DNA of 64,000 nt. It comes from an uncultured Pelagibacteraceae bacterium (GTDB lineage: Bacteria; Pseudomonadota; Alphaproteobacteria; Pelagibacterales; Pelagibacteraceae). This document shows positions 1 to 8,431 of this stretch, piece after piece. The notes beneath the pieces were generated by a model that was not told where the DNA came from, did not search any database, and worked only from the letters and a program-made list of their open reading frames with translations. The translations under genes were made by a program, and so were the position numbers. The DNA is taken from positions 372,001-436,000 of the forward strand of contig CACGUZ010000001.1 in assembly GCA_902576375.1 (NCBI GenBank), written 5' to 3'. How positions within the stretch are numbered: position 1 is the stretch's first letter; each line of letters begins with the position of its first letter.

Positions 1-219
1 ATTTATAGAAATTTTCGATAATAAACTGGCTGATGCCTGGCAGTATACACAAGATTTACCTTGATACCCAAAGTCTAAAATTTTTTCGTTTTTTAATATA
101 AGCTCTATTTGCATTTCATCCCCGCACACCGAATTTTTTAACTTTGAGACATGTGTCCGGTTCTCAATATTTCTATTGTTATCTGTGTTTGCGGCTATAC
201 TTAGCACTTCTAAATCCAT
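1..219 (-). CDS. IscU/NifU-like Fe-S cluster scaffold protein, partial (C-terminus off the left edge)
   Basis: The minus strand is open from an ATG at 219 to the window edge (73 codons). The fragment carries the NifU/IscU N-terminal signature: a SVCGDEMQIEL segment (first cluster-ligand Cys followed by Gly-Asp) and then CVYCQASASLL, matching the GCxxxxASAS region around the second ligand Cys. Scaffold proteins of this family hold a nascent [2Fe-2S] cluster. The third ligand Cys would lie outside the window. It differs clearly from the SufU encoded at 53494-53958, so it is a second member of the family. Similar stand-alone scaffold-like genes occur in other alphaproteobacteria, often near folE, but that neighbourhood is not visible here. 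Family call is fairly firm; exact role unknown. Confidence 0.7.
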   Translation of the reverse strand, partial: MDLEVLSIAANTDNNRNIENRTHVSKLKNSVCGDEMQIELILKNEKILDFGYQGKSCVYCQASASLLSKISIN

Positions 220-362
220 ATTAATTTTTAATTACATGACAAATAAAAACCAATCAAGAATAGAAATAGGCTGAACACAACTTTAAATGGAAAAGTTAAA
301 TTTAATATTAAAGCTATCTCATTTTTGTTGTAGTTATAAATTTTTAGATTTAATCTTCCAAG

Positions 363-1268
363 ATGCTTGAATTAAAAAATCCAAAAATCGCAGTTCCAGT
401 AGTTTTGTTTGCAGGAATTTTATGGTCTTTTGGCCCTCTTGTTGTGAGATATATGGATAATCCTAACCAAGTGCCATGGCAGTATATTTTTGGCAGAGGA
501 TTAACAATTTTTATTCTTTTAAATCTTTATCTTTATTTTGAAGAAGGGATTAAATTTTATAAAAATTATTTAAAAATGGGATACTCAGGCATTATTGGTG
601 GAACTGGATTAGGAATTGCGATGATAAGTTTTATCTACTCAATTACTAATACATCAGCTGCAATCACTTTGCTTTGCTTGGCAGCAATGCCTTTTTTTAC
701 TGCACTTCTTGCTTTTTTATTTCTCAAAGAGAAGATTACATTAAATGTTTGGATATCTATTTTTATTGCAACGATTGGAATTATAATTATGGCGTTTGGA
801 AGTACTGGATCAAATTCTATTGTTGGTTTTATTTTTGGAATGCTTTCATCAATTGGATTTTCTATTTTTTCTGTATCTCTTAGGTGGAGAACACAAACTC
901 CAAAGTTTACAACTGTTGCTTTTTCAGGTTTTTTTTGTTTTGTTTTTGCAGCTATAATGCTTTTGAGCACTAAACAAGTGTTCTTTTCGACAAGCTATAA
1001 TGGAGCATTATTTTCCCTGCATGGAACATTAGTTTGTTTAGGGCTAATTTTATATTCTATTGGTTCGAAAGCTATTCCTGCTGCAGAATTAACATTATTA
1101 TCATTAACTGAAGTTATAGGTGGAATTTTTTGGGTTTGGTTACCTATCTTAGGCATAAACGAGGTGCCTGATACTTACACTATAGTCGGAGGATTTTTTC
1201 TATTTATTTCATTAATTTATTACAGTTTATTAATGCGTTGGAATAAAAGATTTATAGCTTTAAATTAA
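363..1268 (+). CDS. EamA/DMT-family transporter
   Basis: This 301-residue protein is almost entirely hydrophobic, with about ten predicted membrane helices in two repeated EamA halves, the usual architecture of drug/metabolite transporter exporters in the inner membrane. The second half ends with PAAELTLLSLTEVIGGIFW followed by a WVWL motif, a pattern repeated in the transporter at 5338-6198 (PAAEVNLFFLLETIIGPIW, WVWL), so the two are paralogues. It lies 9 bases upstream of the glycine amidinotransferase gene on the same strand and is probably co-transcribed with it; an exporter or importer for a guanidino compound or amino acid is possible but not shown by the sequence. Substrate unknown. 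Confidence 0.85.
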   Translation: MLELKNPKIAVPVVLFAGILWSFGPLVVRYMDNPNQVPWQYIFGRGLTIFILLNLYLYFEEGIKFYKNYLKMGYSGIIGGTGLGIAMISFIYSITNTSAAITLLCLAAMPFFTALLAFLFLKEKITLNVWISIFIATIGIIIMAFGSTGSNSIVGFIFGMLSSIGFSIFSVSLRWRTQTPKFTTVAFSGFFCFVFAAIMLLSTKQVFFSTSYNGALFSLHGTLVCLGLILYSIGSKAIPAAELTLLSLTEVIGGIFWVWLPILGINEVPDTYTIVGGFFLFISLIYYSLLMRWNKRFIALN

Positions 1269-1277
1269 TCTAGAAAC

Positions 1278-2399
1278 ATGAGCAAAGATAAAGTTATTAT
1301 TAATAGCTGGAATGAATGGGATCCACTCAAGCATGTTATTGTTGGAAGAGCAGATGGTTGCTGTATACCAGCACCAGAGCCTGCTTTAGATGCTAAAGTG
1401 CCTGAAGACTCAGATATGAAAGGTTCTCATGGGCCGCGTACTCAAGATACAGTTGATAAAGCAAATGAATTATTAAACAATTTTGCTTCAATGTTGGAAA
1501 AAAGAGGAATTAAAGTTGATCGACCTGTTCCACTTAATCATAATCAAAAAATTTCTACTCCCGATTGGAAGGTTGATAGTATGTTCGGATGTATGCCAGC
1601 TAGAGATATTATACTTACAGTTGGAAATGAAATGCTTGAAGCAACAATGAGCTATAGATGTAGATGGTTTGAATATCTAAATTATAGACCACTGATTAAA
1701 AAATATTTTGAACTGGACAAAAATATGCGTCATGAAACTGCACCAAAGCCAAGATTAACAGACGCAGATTACCGTGAAGATTATTTGTCAGATAAGATTG
1801 GCATTCAAAAAAGACTTAAATGGACTGAGGAAAAATTCTTTGTAACAACAGAAGAGGAACCTTTATTTGATGCTGCAGATGTTTTGAGATTCGGGAAGGA
1901 CTTAATTGTACAACATGGTTTTACAACAAATTTAAAAGGAATTGATTGGTTAAGAAGACATTTTAAAGATCATAGAGTTCATGCAGTTAATTTTCCGGGT
2001 GATCCATATCCAATTCATATCGATGCAACTTTTACACCTATTAGGGAAGGTTTAATTATAAATAATCCTCAAAGAAGACTACCAAAAGAACAAAGAAAAT
2101 TATTTGAGGACAATGGATGGAAAATAATTGATAGCGCTCAACCAGCACATAATGAACCACCACCACTTTGTTACTCATCAGTATGGTTATCTATGAATGT
2201 TTTAATTCTTGATCCAAAAACAGTTTGTGTTGAAAAAAGTGAAGTCTACCAAGCTGAACAATTAGATAAATTAGGAATGGAAGTTGTTCCTGTCGAATTA
2301 AGAGATGCTTATGCCTTTGGCGGTGGTATTCACTGTTGTACAGCTGATGTTTATAGGGAAGGTGATTTAAAAGATTATTTTCCTATTCAGAAAAATTAA
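1278..2399 (+). CDS. Glycine amidinotransferase (arginine:glycine amidinotransferase-like)
   Basis: The 373-residue protein aligns by eye along its whole length with eukaryotic and bacterial glycine amidinotransferases, which move the amidino group of arginine to an acceptor amine, giving ornithine and, with glycine, guanidinoacetate. Visible landmarks are WNEWDPLKHVIVG at the N-terminus, MPARD, FDAADVLRFGKD (catalytic Asp region), YPIHIDATF (catalytic His) and FGGGIHCCTADV near the C-terminus. The first Cys of that pair (C353) is in the nucleophile position; the next residue is Cys where the human enzyme has Trp. Related enzymes use other acceptors (for example inosamine phosphate or lysine), so the true acceptor is open. 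Its stop overlaps the convergent coiled-coil gene by 4 bases. Confidence 0.85.
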   Translation: MSKDKVIINSWNEWDPLKHVIVGRADGCCIPAPEPALDAKVPEDSDMKGSHGPRTQDTVDKANELLNNFASMLEKRGIKVDRPVPLNHNQKISTPDWKVDSMFGCMPARDIILTVGNEMLEATMSYRCRWFEYLNYRPLIKKYFELDKNMRHETAPKPRLTDADYREDYLSDKIGIQKRLKWTEEKFFVTTEEEPLFDAADVLRFGKDLIVQHGFTTNLKGIDWLRRHFKDHRVHAVNFPGDPYPIHIDATFTPIREGLIINNPQRRLPKEQRKLFEDNGWKIIDSAQPAHNEPPPLCYSSVWLSMNVLILDPKTVCVEKSEVYQAEQLDKLGMEVVPVELRDAYAFGGGIHCCTADVYREGDLKDYFPIQKN

Positions 2400-3133
2400 T
2401 TTTCTTTTGTAACATCTACTTCAAATTTTTCTAATCCTGAGGAAAGATTTTTGTCAACAGGATTTTCAGTTTTTTCGAATGATTTAAGTTTTTCTAATTC
2501 TCTTTGTTTTAATCTCTCTTCTCTTAAATTTTCTCTATGTTCTTTTGCTTTTTGTTCTCTATCAAATTTTTCTTCCCATTCTTTTATTTTAATATACTCA
2601 AGTTCTTTTTGTTTTTCTTCTTCTTCTTTAATCATTTTTAAGGCTCTTTCTTTTCTTCTTTTTTCTTTAAGTTCAAAGTTTTTTTGTTCTTCTTCTCGAA
2701 CCTTTAAATCAATATCTTTTCTATTTTGAGACTCTTCTCTTAATTTTAGTTCTTTCTCTTTAGCTCTTAATTCTTTACTTATAAGTACTAACTCTTCATC
2801 TTTTTTCATTAATCGAGTTGATTCTAACTTTTGAGCGTCCTCTTTAATCTTAATTTCTTTTTCTTTTAATCTTAATTCATCTTCATTAAATTTTAATTTA
2901 TTGCTTTCTTTAATGAGTCTTTCTTCCCAAATTTTAAGATCTTTTCTCTCTTTAAGGATTTGATTTTTTTCTTGTAGTTTTTCTAATTTAATAGCTTTGA
3001 TTTTATTAAGTTCTTTGTTTTTTTTGTAATTAGAAATTGCATTACTTAAAAAAGATTTAGTAGAAAAATTAGTGATCTTTGCAACCCCAATTTTTTTTTT
3101 TATTTTTTTTTGTTTAATTTTTTTCTTAGGCAT
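2396..3133 (-). CDS. Lys/Glu-rich coiled-coil protein of unknown function
   Basis: From the ATG at 3133 (MPKKKIKQKK) this encodes about 245 residues. An in-frame ATG at 3157 is possible, but the MPKKK start gives a typical basic N-terminus. Residues 1-45 are strongly basic. Roughly residues 45-215 are a nearly unbroken charged alpha-helix rich in KxxE/ExxK spacing (repeats such as LKLREES, LKVREEE, ELKEKRRKERALK), with no Pro or Gly breaks, consistent with a long coiled coil or single alpha-helix. There is no signal peptide, membrane segment or recognisable domain. Composition is low-complexity, so similarity searches would be misleading. The basic head could bind nucleic acid or membrane; that is inference only. 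Confidence 0.6.
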   Translation of the reverse strand: MPKKKIKQKKIKKKIGVAKITNFSTKSFLSNAISNYKKNKELNKIKAIKLEKLQEKNQILKERKDLKIWEERLIKESNKLKFNEDELRLKEKEIKIKEDAQKLESTRLMKKDEELVLISKELRAKEKELKLREESQNRKDIDLKVREEEQKNFELKEKRRKERALKMIKEEEEKQKELEYIKIKEWEEKFDREQKAKEHRENLREERLKQRELEKLKSFEKTENPVDKNLSSGLEKFEVDVTKEN

Positions 3134-3306
3134 TTTTTTATTCGTGTATAAGAGCAAATATTTTATATATTTTCAATATTTCAATTTTCGCTTTAGCTTT
3201 TTAGTGCTTATTTTGAGTTTCAACCTGTAAGTGATTAATACTTATTAAAAATAACAAAATTCATAATCTTTTTGCATAAATCGAACGTAAATATTATTAA
3301 AGTCGC

Positions 3307-3942
3307 ATGAAAAAATTTAAAAAATTAATAATTGCCTGTGACGGGGAGTCAGCAAGTGGAAAAAGTACTGCAGCAAAGCTCATCTCTAGAAAATATAAAT
3401 TGTTACTTATCAATTCAGGATTATTGTATAGATATGCAAGTAAAGAAATAATTAAAAATAATCCTAAAGATATTATTAATTTCTTAAAAAAAAGATTTAA
3501 AAGTATTTCCTATAAAAAAATAGTTAAATTAAATTTACACTCACAACAAATTAGTAACCATGTTGCTATTATAGCTAAAAATAGAAATATCCGGAAAATA
3601 ATAAATACATTTCAAAAGACATTGATCAAAAAAAATAAAAAGATTTGTATTGAGGGTAGAGATATAGCAAGTAAAATATTGGCTAAAAATCCAAAATACG
3701 ACCTAGCTTTTTATTTTAAATGTAATTTAAGTGTTTCTAGTTACAGAAGATGGTTAGATTTAAAAAAGACAGTGCCCTTAAAAGAAGTTAAAAAGTCTTT
3801 AAAAAATAGAACAAAAATAGATAAAACAAGAAAAAATAGTCCACTTATCAAAGTCAAAGATGCCATTTTAATTAGAACTGACAAACTTTCGAAAAGAGGT
3901 GTTTTAAATAGAATGTCTAAATATATTGAAAACCTAAACTAA
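3307..3942 (+). CDS. cmk: Cytidylate kinase
   Basis: Transfers phosphate from ATP to CMP or dCMP in pyrimidine nucleotide synthesis. The 211-residue length fits the family. The P-loop GESASGKST is at about residues 14-22, followed by INSGLLYRY (the family's DSGxxYR region), the nucleotide-binding IEGRDIASK at about 118-126, and RTKIDKTRKNSPL, corresponding to the RDxxDxxRxxSPL lid and CMP-binding element. The protein is unusually Lys-rich. In many proteobacteria cmk precedes rpsA; here it stands alone, ending in a 4-base overlap with the convergent MFS gene. A gap of about 170 bases upstream holds no recognisable RNA or operator. Confidence 0.93.
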   Translation: MKKFKKLIIACDGESASGKSTAAKLISRKYKLLLINSGLLYRYASKEIIKNNPKDIINFLKKRFKSISYKKIVKLNLHSQQISNHVAIIAKNRNIRKIINTFQKTLIKKNKKICIEGRDIASKILAKNPKYDLAFYFKCNLSVSSYRRWLDLKKTVPLKEVKKSLKNRTKIDKTRKNSPLIKVKDAILIRTDKLSKRGVLNRMSKYIENLN

Positions 3943-5279
3943 GCTTTTATTTCATCTTCATCTTTTTTATATTTAACACCTTTTCTTTCTAATATTTCTT
4001 TCACTTTGTCTGAGTAGGGTTCTTCAATATGTTCCGTTGTTGGATTTAACTCTATTCCAGCTGGAGTAATTGTTTGCGGCATAGCAACAAATTGAGAATC
4101 TGGATTATCGACACTCTGTCTTACTTTCATTCGATAAATACCAAAAAACCCTATAATGCAATGAAAGAAAAATAAAAATATAAAAAATCCATTTGATCCA
4201 ACTAAGTCCATAAATATTGAGCATAAAAATGGCCCACTCATAGCACCTAATCCAAATGCAAACTGTAATCCTGCACCAGCAGCAACAAATTTATCTTTTG
4301 ATATGTAGTCATTTGTATGAGCTAAAATTAATGAAAACATAGGTAAACTACAAAAAGAGAATAAAATAAAAAAAATATAAAACCATGTTTTGCTAGTTGC
4401 AAGGCCCCCAGGCAAATACATTTGTCTTGATACTAATATTGCAAAAATTGAAAATATTGCAGCACCAAACGTACTAAAAACAATAACTTTTCTTCTATCA
4501 TACATATCAGATATTTTTCCAATTGGAAATTGAGCTATCGCACCTGAAACCGCTAGAAGAAAAGTTACAATTGAAATTTCTAGAATAGTAAAATTCATTG
4601 AGGTTGCATAGACAGCCAATAAAGTAAACAATGCAGATTGAATAGTTCCATAAAAAAGAGAACTTACCATCCCAAAAGGAGATGCATGATAAAGTTCTTT
4701 TAGTTTCATAGCTTTAATACTTTTAAAAGTAGGTGGTTTTTTTTTAGTCAGCAAAATAGGAATCAGTGCAGCTGAAGTAATCACGGAAACTAAAATAAAA
4801 GGTTGAAAGTTTTTTGGACTACTAAAGTTAAGTAAAAACATTCCAATTCCCATCGTCCCATAAAGAATAACCATATAAACAGATAAAACACTTCCTCTAT
4901 TTTTGTTACTTGATCTATCGTTAAGCCAACTTTCAGCTACAGTATAAATACAAACCATACTAATCCCAGTAAGTACTCTGAGTAAAAACCATATAAATGG
5001 ATTTATTAAGATTGAATGAATTAAAATTATCAAAGATGCTAAAGAGGCAAATGCAGCAAAAACTCTTATATGCCCAACTCTTGAAATTATTTTTGGTATA
5101 GTTGCAGCCCCAATAAAATAACCAACAAAATATCCCGACATCATAAAGCCAGTGGAAGTAAGACTAAATTCTTCTTGGACAGCTCTAACCCCAAGTAAAG
5201 ATCCTTGAAAGCCATAGGCCATCATTATGCATCCCATGCCCAAAAATAGAGCCCACGAATTTTTTAAAACTTTATCCAT
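3939..5279 (-). CDS. MFS transporter, YcaD-like
   Basis: A 446-residue membrane protein with about twelve hydrophobic segments and a charged cytoplasmic tail of roughly 55 residues ending KYKKDEDEIKA. The segment ESWLNDRSSNKNRGSVLSVY resembles the loop of YcaD-type major facilitator proteins. The family moves small solutes using ion gradients; the substrate cannot be read from the sequence. It is the last gene of the long minus-strand run beginning at rpsF, and follows the DMT exporter gene after a 58-base gap that might hold its own promoter. Its stop codon overlaps that of cmk (shared CTAA). Confidence 0.85.
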   Translation of the reverse strand: MDKVLKNSWALFLGMGCIMMAYGFQGSLLGVRAVQEEFSLTSTGFMMSGYFVGYFIGAATIPKIISRVGHIRVFAAFASLASLIILIHSILINPFIWFLLRVLTGISMVCIYTVAESWLNDRSSNKNRGSVLSVYMVILYGTMGIGMFLLNFSSPKNFQPFILVSVITSAALIPILLTKKKPPTFKSIKAMKLKELYHASPFGMVSSLFYGTIQSALFTLLAVYATSMNFTILEISIVTFLLAVSGAIAQFPIGKISDMYDRRKVIVFSTFGAAIFSIFAILVSRQMYLPGGLATSKTWFYIFFILFSFCSLPMFSLILAHTNDYISKDKFVAAGAGLQFAFGLGAMSGPFLCSIFMDLVGSNGFFIFLFFFHCIIGFFGIYRMKVRQSVDNPDSQFVAMPQTITPAGIELNPTTEHIEEPYSDKVKEILERKGVKYKKDEDEIKA

Positions 5280-5337
5280 AAAAATAGACGTAAATATTCG
5301 CGGTGTATTATTAAATCAAGTCTTAATTGTGACAAGC

Positions 5338-6198
5338 TTAAGAATTTTTAAGCTTTAAAAATGAGTGAATTGCAATGGTCGTTATAATAACAATCCCACC
5401 ATAAAGAGTTTCAATACTTGGTTGTTCTTTAATAATCAACCAAACCCAAATAGGACCTATTATGGTTTCTAGTAAAAAAAACAAGTTAACCTCTGCAGCC
5501 GGAATAAACCTTGGAGCAATAGTCACTAAAACAAAAGGTATAGCAACACACAAAATGCACATTAAAGGCACTATAATCAGGTCTTTTTCTAAAAGAGCAA
5601 AACTCTCAATAAAGAATAAAGCGAAAGTAGCAACAAATAGTTTGCCTACTACAGCTGCTGGGACTAAATTTTTAGATTTTGCAGATCTGATTGTAATTGC
5701 ACCTACAGCAAGACCAATAGCAGTGATAAATCCTAGGATATCTCCATAAAAGTTACCTAATTTTAGAGAGTCAAAAAAGATATAGATAATTGCAAAAAAA
5801 GTAACAATTATTGAAATCCAAGTTTTTTTGTCAGGGGGTTCTTTTAAAACGACGGCCCCAAGTATTGCTGATAGCATTGGCGCGGTTGCTATCATTACTA
5901 AAGTATTTGCTACATTTGTATTTTGAATAGAGACTACAAATGTAATGTTTGTGATACTAAAAGTAGCTACGTAAATTATACCATGATAACCACTTATAAA
6001 AAGTAGTTTAAAAAAATTTAATCTATAGATTAATAGCATTCCAAAAAAAACTGTTAAGAATGGAATTATTCCGCGATAAAAAACAAGACCCCAAGTGTCG
6101 ATATTAGAAAGCCTGATAAATAAAGAGTCAGGTGTAATAAACATTACAGCTACGAAAGCAAGCAACGAACCTTTTTGCTGGTCTGTTAAATTTTTCAT
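5338..6198 (-). CDS. EamA/DMT-family transporter
   Basis: About ten membrane helices in two EamA repeats. I choose the ATG at 6198 (MKNLTDQQKGS) over the upstream ATG at 6216 because it gives an ATGA stop-start overlap with gshB, the common coupling arrangement in this window; the length is then 286 residues. The C-terminal half carries PAAEVNLFFLLETIIGPIW and WVWL, shared with the transporter at 363-1268. Directly after gshA-gshB it could export glutathione, a precursor or an unrelated solute; nothing in the sequence decides this. Confidence 0.85.
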   Translation of the reverse strand: MKNLTDQQKGSLLAFVAVMFITPDSLFIRLSNIDTWGLVFYRGIIPFLTVFFGMLLIYRLNFFKLLFISGYHGIIYVATFSITNITFVVSIQNTNVANTLVMIATAPMLSAILGAVVLKEPPDKKTWISIIVTFFAIIYIFFDSLKLGNFYGDILGFITAIGLAVGAITIRSAKSKNLVPAAVVGKLFVATFALFFIESFALLEKDLIIVPLMCILCVAIPFVLVTIAPRFIPAAEVNLFFLLETIIGPIWVWLIIKEQPSIETLYGGIVIITTIAIHSFLKLKNS

Positions 6199-7121
6199 GC
6201 TTTTAAATCTTTCCAAAAAATTTTGGCAAGATTAATCTTAGATATATCGAATAAAGTTTTTAATCCAGTTGGAGATGTTACATTGATATCACCATTTAGT
6301 TTTTGATCGATAAAATCGATCCCAGCAAAATAAATTTTTTCTTTCTTTAAATCTTTTGCAATTATTTTTGATATTCTTTTTTCTAATTTTGTTAATTGAA
6401 TATTTTTTGGTACTGCTCCTTTACTAATGTTACTTAGAAATGATCCTTTTTTAGGTACTCTTGAAATCGCACCACATATTTTTCCATTAATTAAAAATAC
6501 TCTCTTATCCCCTTTGCTAACTTTAGGTAAATATTTTTGACACATTATATGATCATGTTTTTTAATAAATTTTTTTACAAAGTTTAATTTAAATTTATTC
6601 AGTAAATAAATATCATTTCCACTAAAGCTGTGGATAGGTTTTAAAATTACACTCTTATTCTTTTTGAAAAAGTTTTTAATTTCATGAATATTTTGAGTAA
6701 AAATTGTATTTGGCATAAACCTTAGGTATTTAACAGAATAGAGTTTTTCAGAAATATTTCTGATTGAAGTAGGATCGTTTATAATTTTTACTTTATTCTT
6801 AATTGCTTCAAGAATAAAAGTTGTTGATATATACTCTAAATTAAAGGGAGGATCCTGTCTTATTAGGATGTATTTACATTTGATAAGATTTAATTTTTGT
6901 TTTTTTAAGATTTTGTAAAATTTTTTATTATTATAATTAAACCTAATAAAAAAACCTTTTGCTATAACTTTCGTATCTACAATAGATAAATCTTTAGGAT
7001 CATAATAAAAAATTCTATATTTCTTTTTTTGAATTTCATTGGCTAAAAAAATACTTGTATCTGTTTTTGGATTTAGTTTAGAAGGGTGGTTACCTTGTAT
7101 AGCAACAATTTTATTTGTCAT
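6195..7121 (-). CDS. gshB: Glutathione synthetase
   Basis: Joins gamma-glutamylcysteine and glycine with ATP, the second step of glutathione synthesis. It is 308 residues, the usual bacterial GshB size. Landmarks include IRQDPPFNLEYISTTFILE (the RKDPPFD substrate loop), VILKPIHSFSGNDIYLL (ATP-grasp), and the C-terminal FAGIDFID and INVTSPTGLKTL motifs that define GshB among ATP-grasp ligases. It overlaps gshA by 11 bases and the following transporter by 4, so the two glutathione genes form one unit. Confidence 0.95.
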   Translation of the reverse strand: MTNKIVAIQGNHPSKLNPKTDTSIFLANEIQKKKYRIFYYDPKDLSIVDTKVIAKGFFIRFNYNNKKFYKILKKQKLNLIKCKYILIRQDPPFNLEYISTTFILEAIKNKVKIINDPTSIRNISEKLYSVKYLRFMPNTIFTQNIHEIKNFFKKNKSVILKPIHSFSGNDIYLLNKFKLNFVKKFIKKHDHIMCQKYLPKVSKGDKRVFLINGKICGAISRVPKKGSFLSNISKGAVPKNIQLTKLEKRISKIIAKDLKKEKIYFAGIDFIDQKLNGDINVTSPTGLKTLFDISKINLAKIFWKDLKA

Positions 7122-8406
7122 ATAAATCTTTTAAATCTTCATTTTTAGAAAATTTATTAATCATATGATCTGCATTCGTAGTTTTATCATCAATAATTTT
7201 TTGCAAATGATTTAAAAACAAAGTTTCATTTTTTCCACTTTTATTTACTATATCTCTGCTATTTAATCCTTTTCTTGAGATTTCCAACAAAGTTGATGCC
7301 CAGTAAAAAAGGTCTTTGCCCATTAATTGAGTATTAAAACCTTTTTGAGGAGCGTCTAGATAAGCATTAATTATTTTATCTTTATCCCATGAGGAAATTA
7401 AATTATAACTTTCTTCCAAATTTCCATATAACAAACCAATAAAAAATGCAGGCCCAGCACAAAGACAGTCCCATCCACATGTATCCATTGACCTTAATTC
7501 AATATATTTTTTCAATCTATTTTCAGTAAATATTGTGCTTAAGTGTAATGATAAATCACTCTCAGTTGGAAGACGATTTTTTATTTCATTTATCTTACCA
7601 TTCATAAAGTCTTTAAAAGTGTATTTATTTCCTGACAAATAATTTTGTTTATCTTGTATAAATAAAATTGGAAAATCGATTATAAAATCAGCATATTTTT
7701 CAAAATTTAAATTTTCAAAAAATAATTTTGGAAGCCCTCCTCGTGAAGTATTTTGCCATACTTTGGATCTATAAGATAAATAATTGCTCTTTTTTTTTTC
7801 AACTATTGAGGAATTAGCAAATAAAGCAATTGAGATTGGAACTATTGAATTTACTATTTTAAATTTTTTAAAAAAATCTTCCTCTGAAGAATAATCAATG
7901 TTTAATTGAGTCCCACAAGTCCTATACATCATATCTAGACTTAATTCACCTCCTAATGGCATATCTTTCGTCATTAGTTCGTATCTTTGTTTGGGATTAT
8001 TAGGGATTTCTCTAAGCTTTGAAATAGGATCAAAACCTGTGCTTACAATCTTTATGTTAAGTTTTTTTGTGACTTGTTTAAGTTCAAACAAATAATCATA
8101 AGACTCAGCACATGCCTCGTGAATATTATTAAGCTTTTCTCCAGATAATTCAATTTGGTTACCCGGTTCAAGAGAAATGTTTTTACCTCCTTTGTTTAAA
8201 CCAACAATATTTTCATCCTCTTTTACTGGATTCCAACCAAATTCATTAAGTGCTGAAAACATTTCTTTTACTTTAGAGTAATCAATTCTTTTGTTGTTTT
8301 TACTATCAAATAAAAATTTCTCATGTTCAATACCAATCTTGAAATTATTCTTTTCTTTTATTCCAGATTTAAAGTATTGAATTATTTGTTCTTTAGAAAT
8401 GGTCAT
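7111..8406 (-). CDS. gshA: Glutamate-cysteine ligase, plant/alphaproteobacterial type
   Basis: Catalyses the ATP-dependent joining of glutamate to cysteine, the committed step of glutathione synthesis. The 431-residue protein has the GCS2 features: KIGIEHEKFLFD near residue 25 (metal and substrate glutamates), EPGNQIELSG near residue 77, RTCGTQLNIDY near 163, and SRGGLPKLFFE. This type is related to plant chloroplast enzymes rather than to E. coli GshA. It overlaps gshB by 11 bases and lies 25 bases downstream of the HD-domain gene. Confidence 0.93.
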   Translation of the reverse strand: MTISKEQIIQYFKSGIKEKNNFKIGIEHEKFLFDSKNNKRIDYSKVKEMFSALNEFGWNPVKEDENIVGLNKGGKNISLEPGNQIELSGEKLNNIHEACAESYDYLFELKQVTKKLNIKIVSTGFDPISKLREIPNNPKQRYELMTKDMPLGGELSLDMMYRTCGTQLNIDYSSEEDFFKKFKIVNSIVPISIALFANSSIVEKKKSNYLSYRSKVWQNTSRGGLPKLFFENLNFEKYADFIIDFPILFIQDKQNYLSGNKYTFKDFMNGKINEIKNRLPTESDLSLHLSTIFTENRLKKYIELRSMDTCGWDCLCAGPAFFIGLLYGNLEESYNLISSWDKDKIINAYLDAPQKGFNTQLMGKDLFYWASTLLEISRKGLNSRDIVNKSGKNETLFLNHLQKIIDDKTTNADHMINKFSKNEDLKDLYDK

Positions 8407-8431
8407 ATTTTTGAATATAGCCTATAAAATT

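Noticed and set aside
635..970. Minus-strand open frame inside the DMT transporter gene
   Set aside because: It lies wholly within a well-supported membrane protein gene, has no family match, and its composition is that of an antisense shadow.
2451..2729. Ser/Phe-rich plus-strand frame opposite the coiled-coil gene
   Set aside because: Antisense of Lys/Glu-rich codons automatically reads as Ser/Phe/Leu; the coiled-coil frame is longer and more plausible, though it is itself only moderately supported.
3134..3306. Possible small RNA in the gap before cmk
   Set aside because: No stable stem, tRNA or riboswitch core was found; only a weak 5-bp inverted repeat near 3230.
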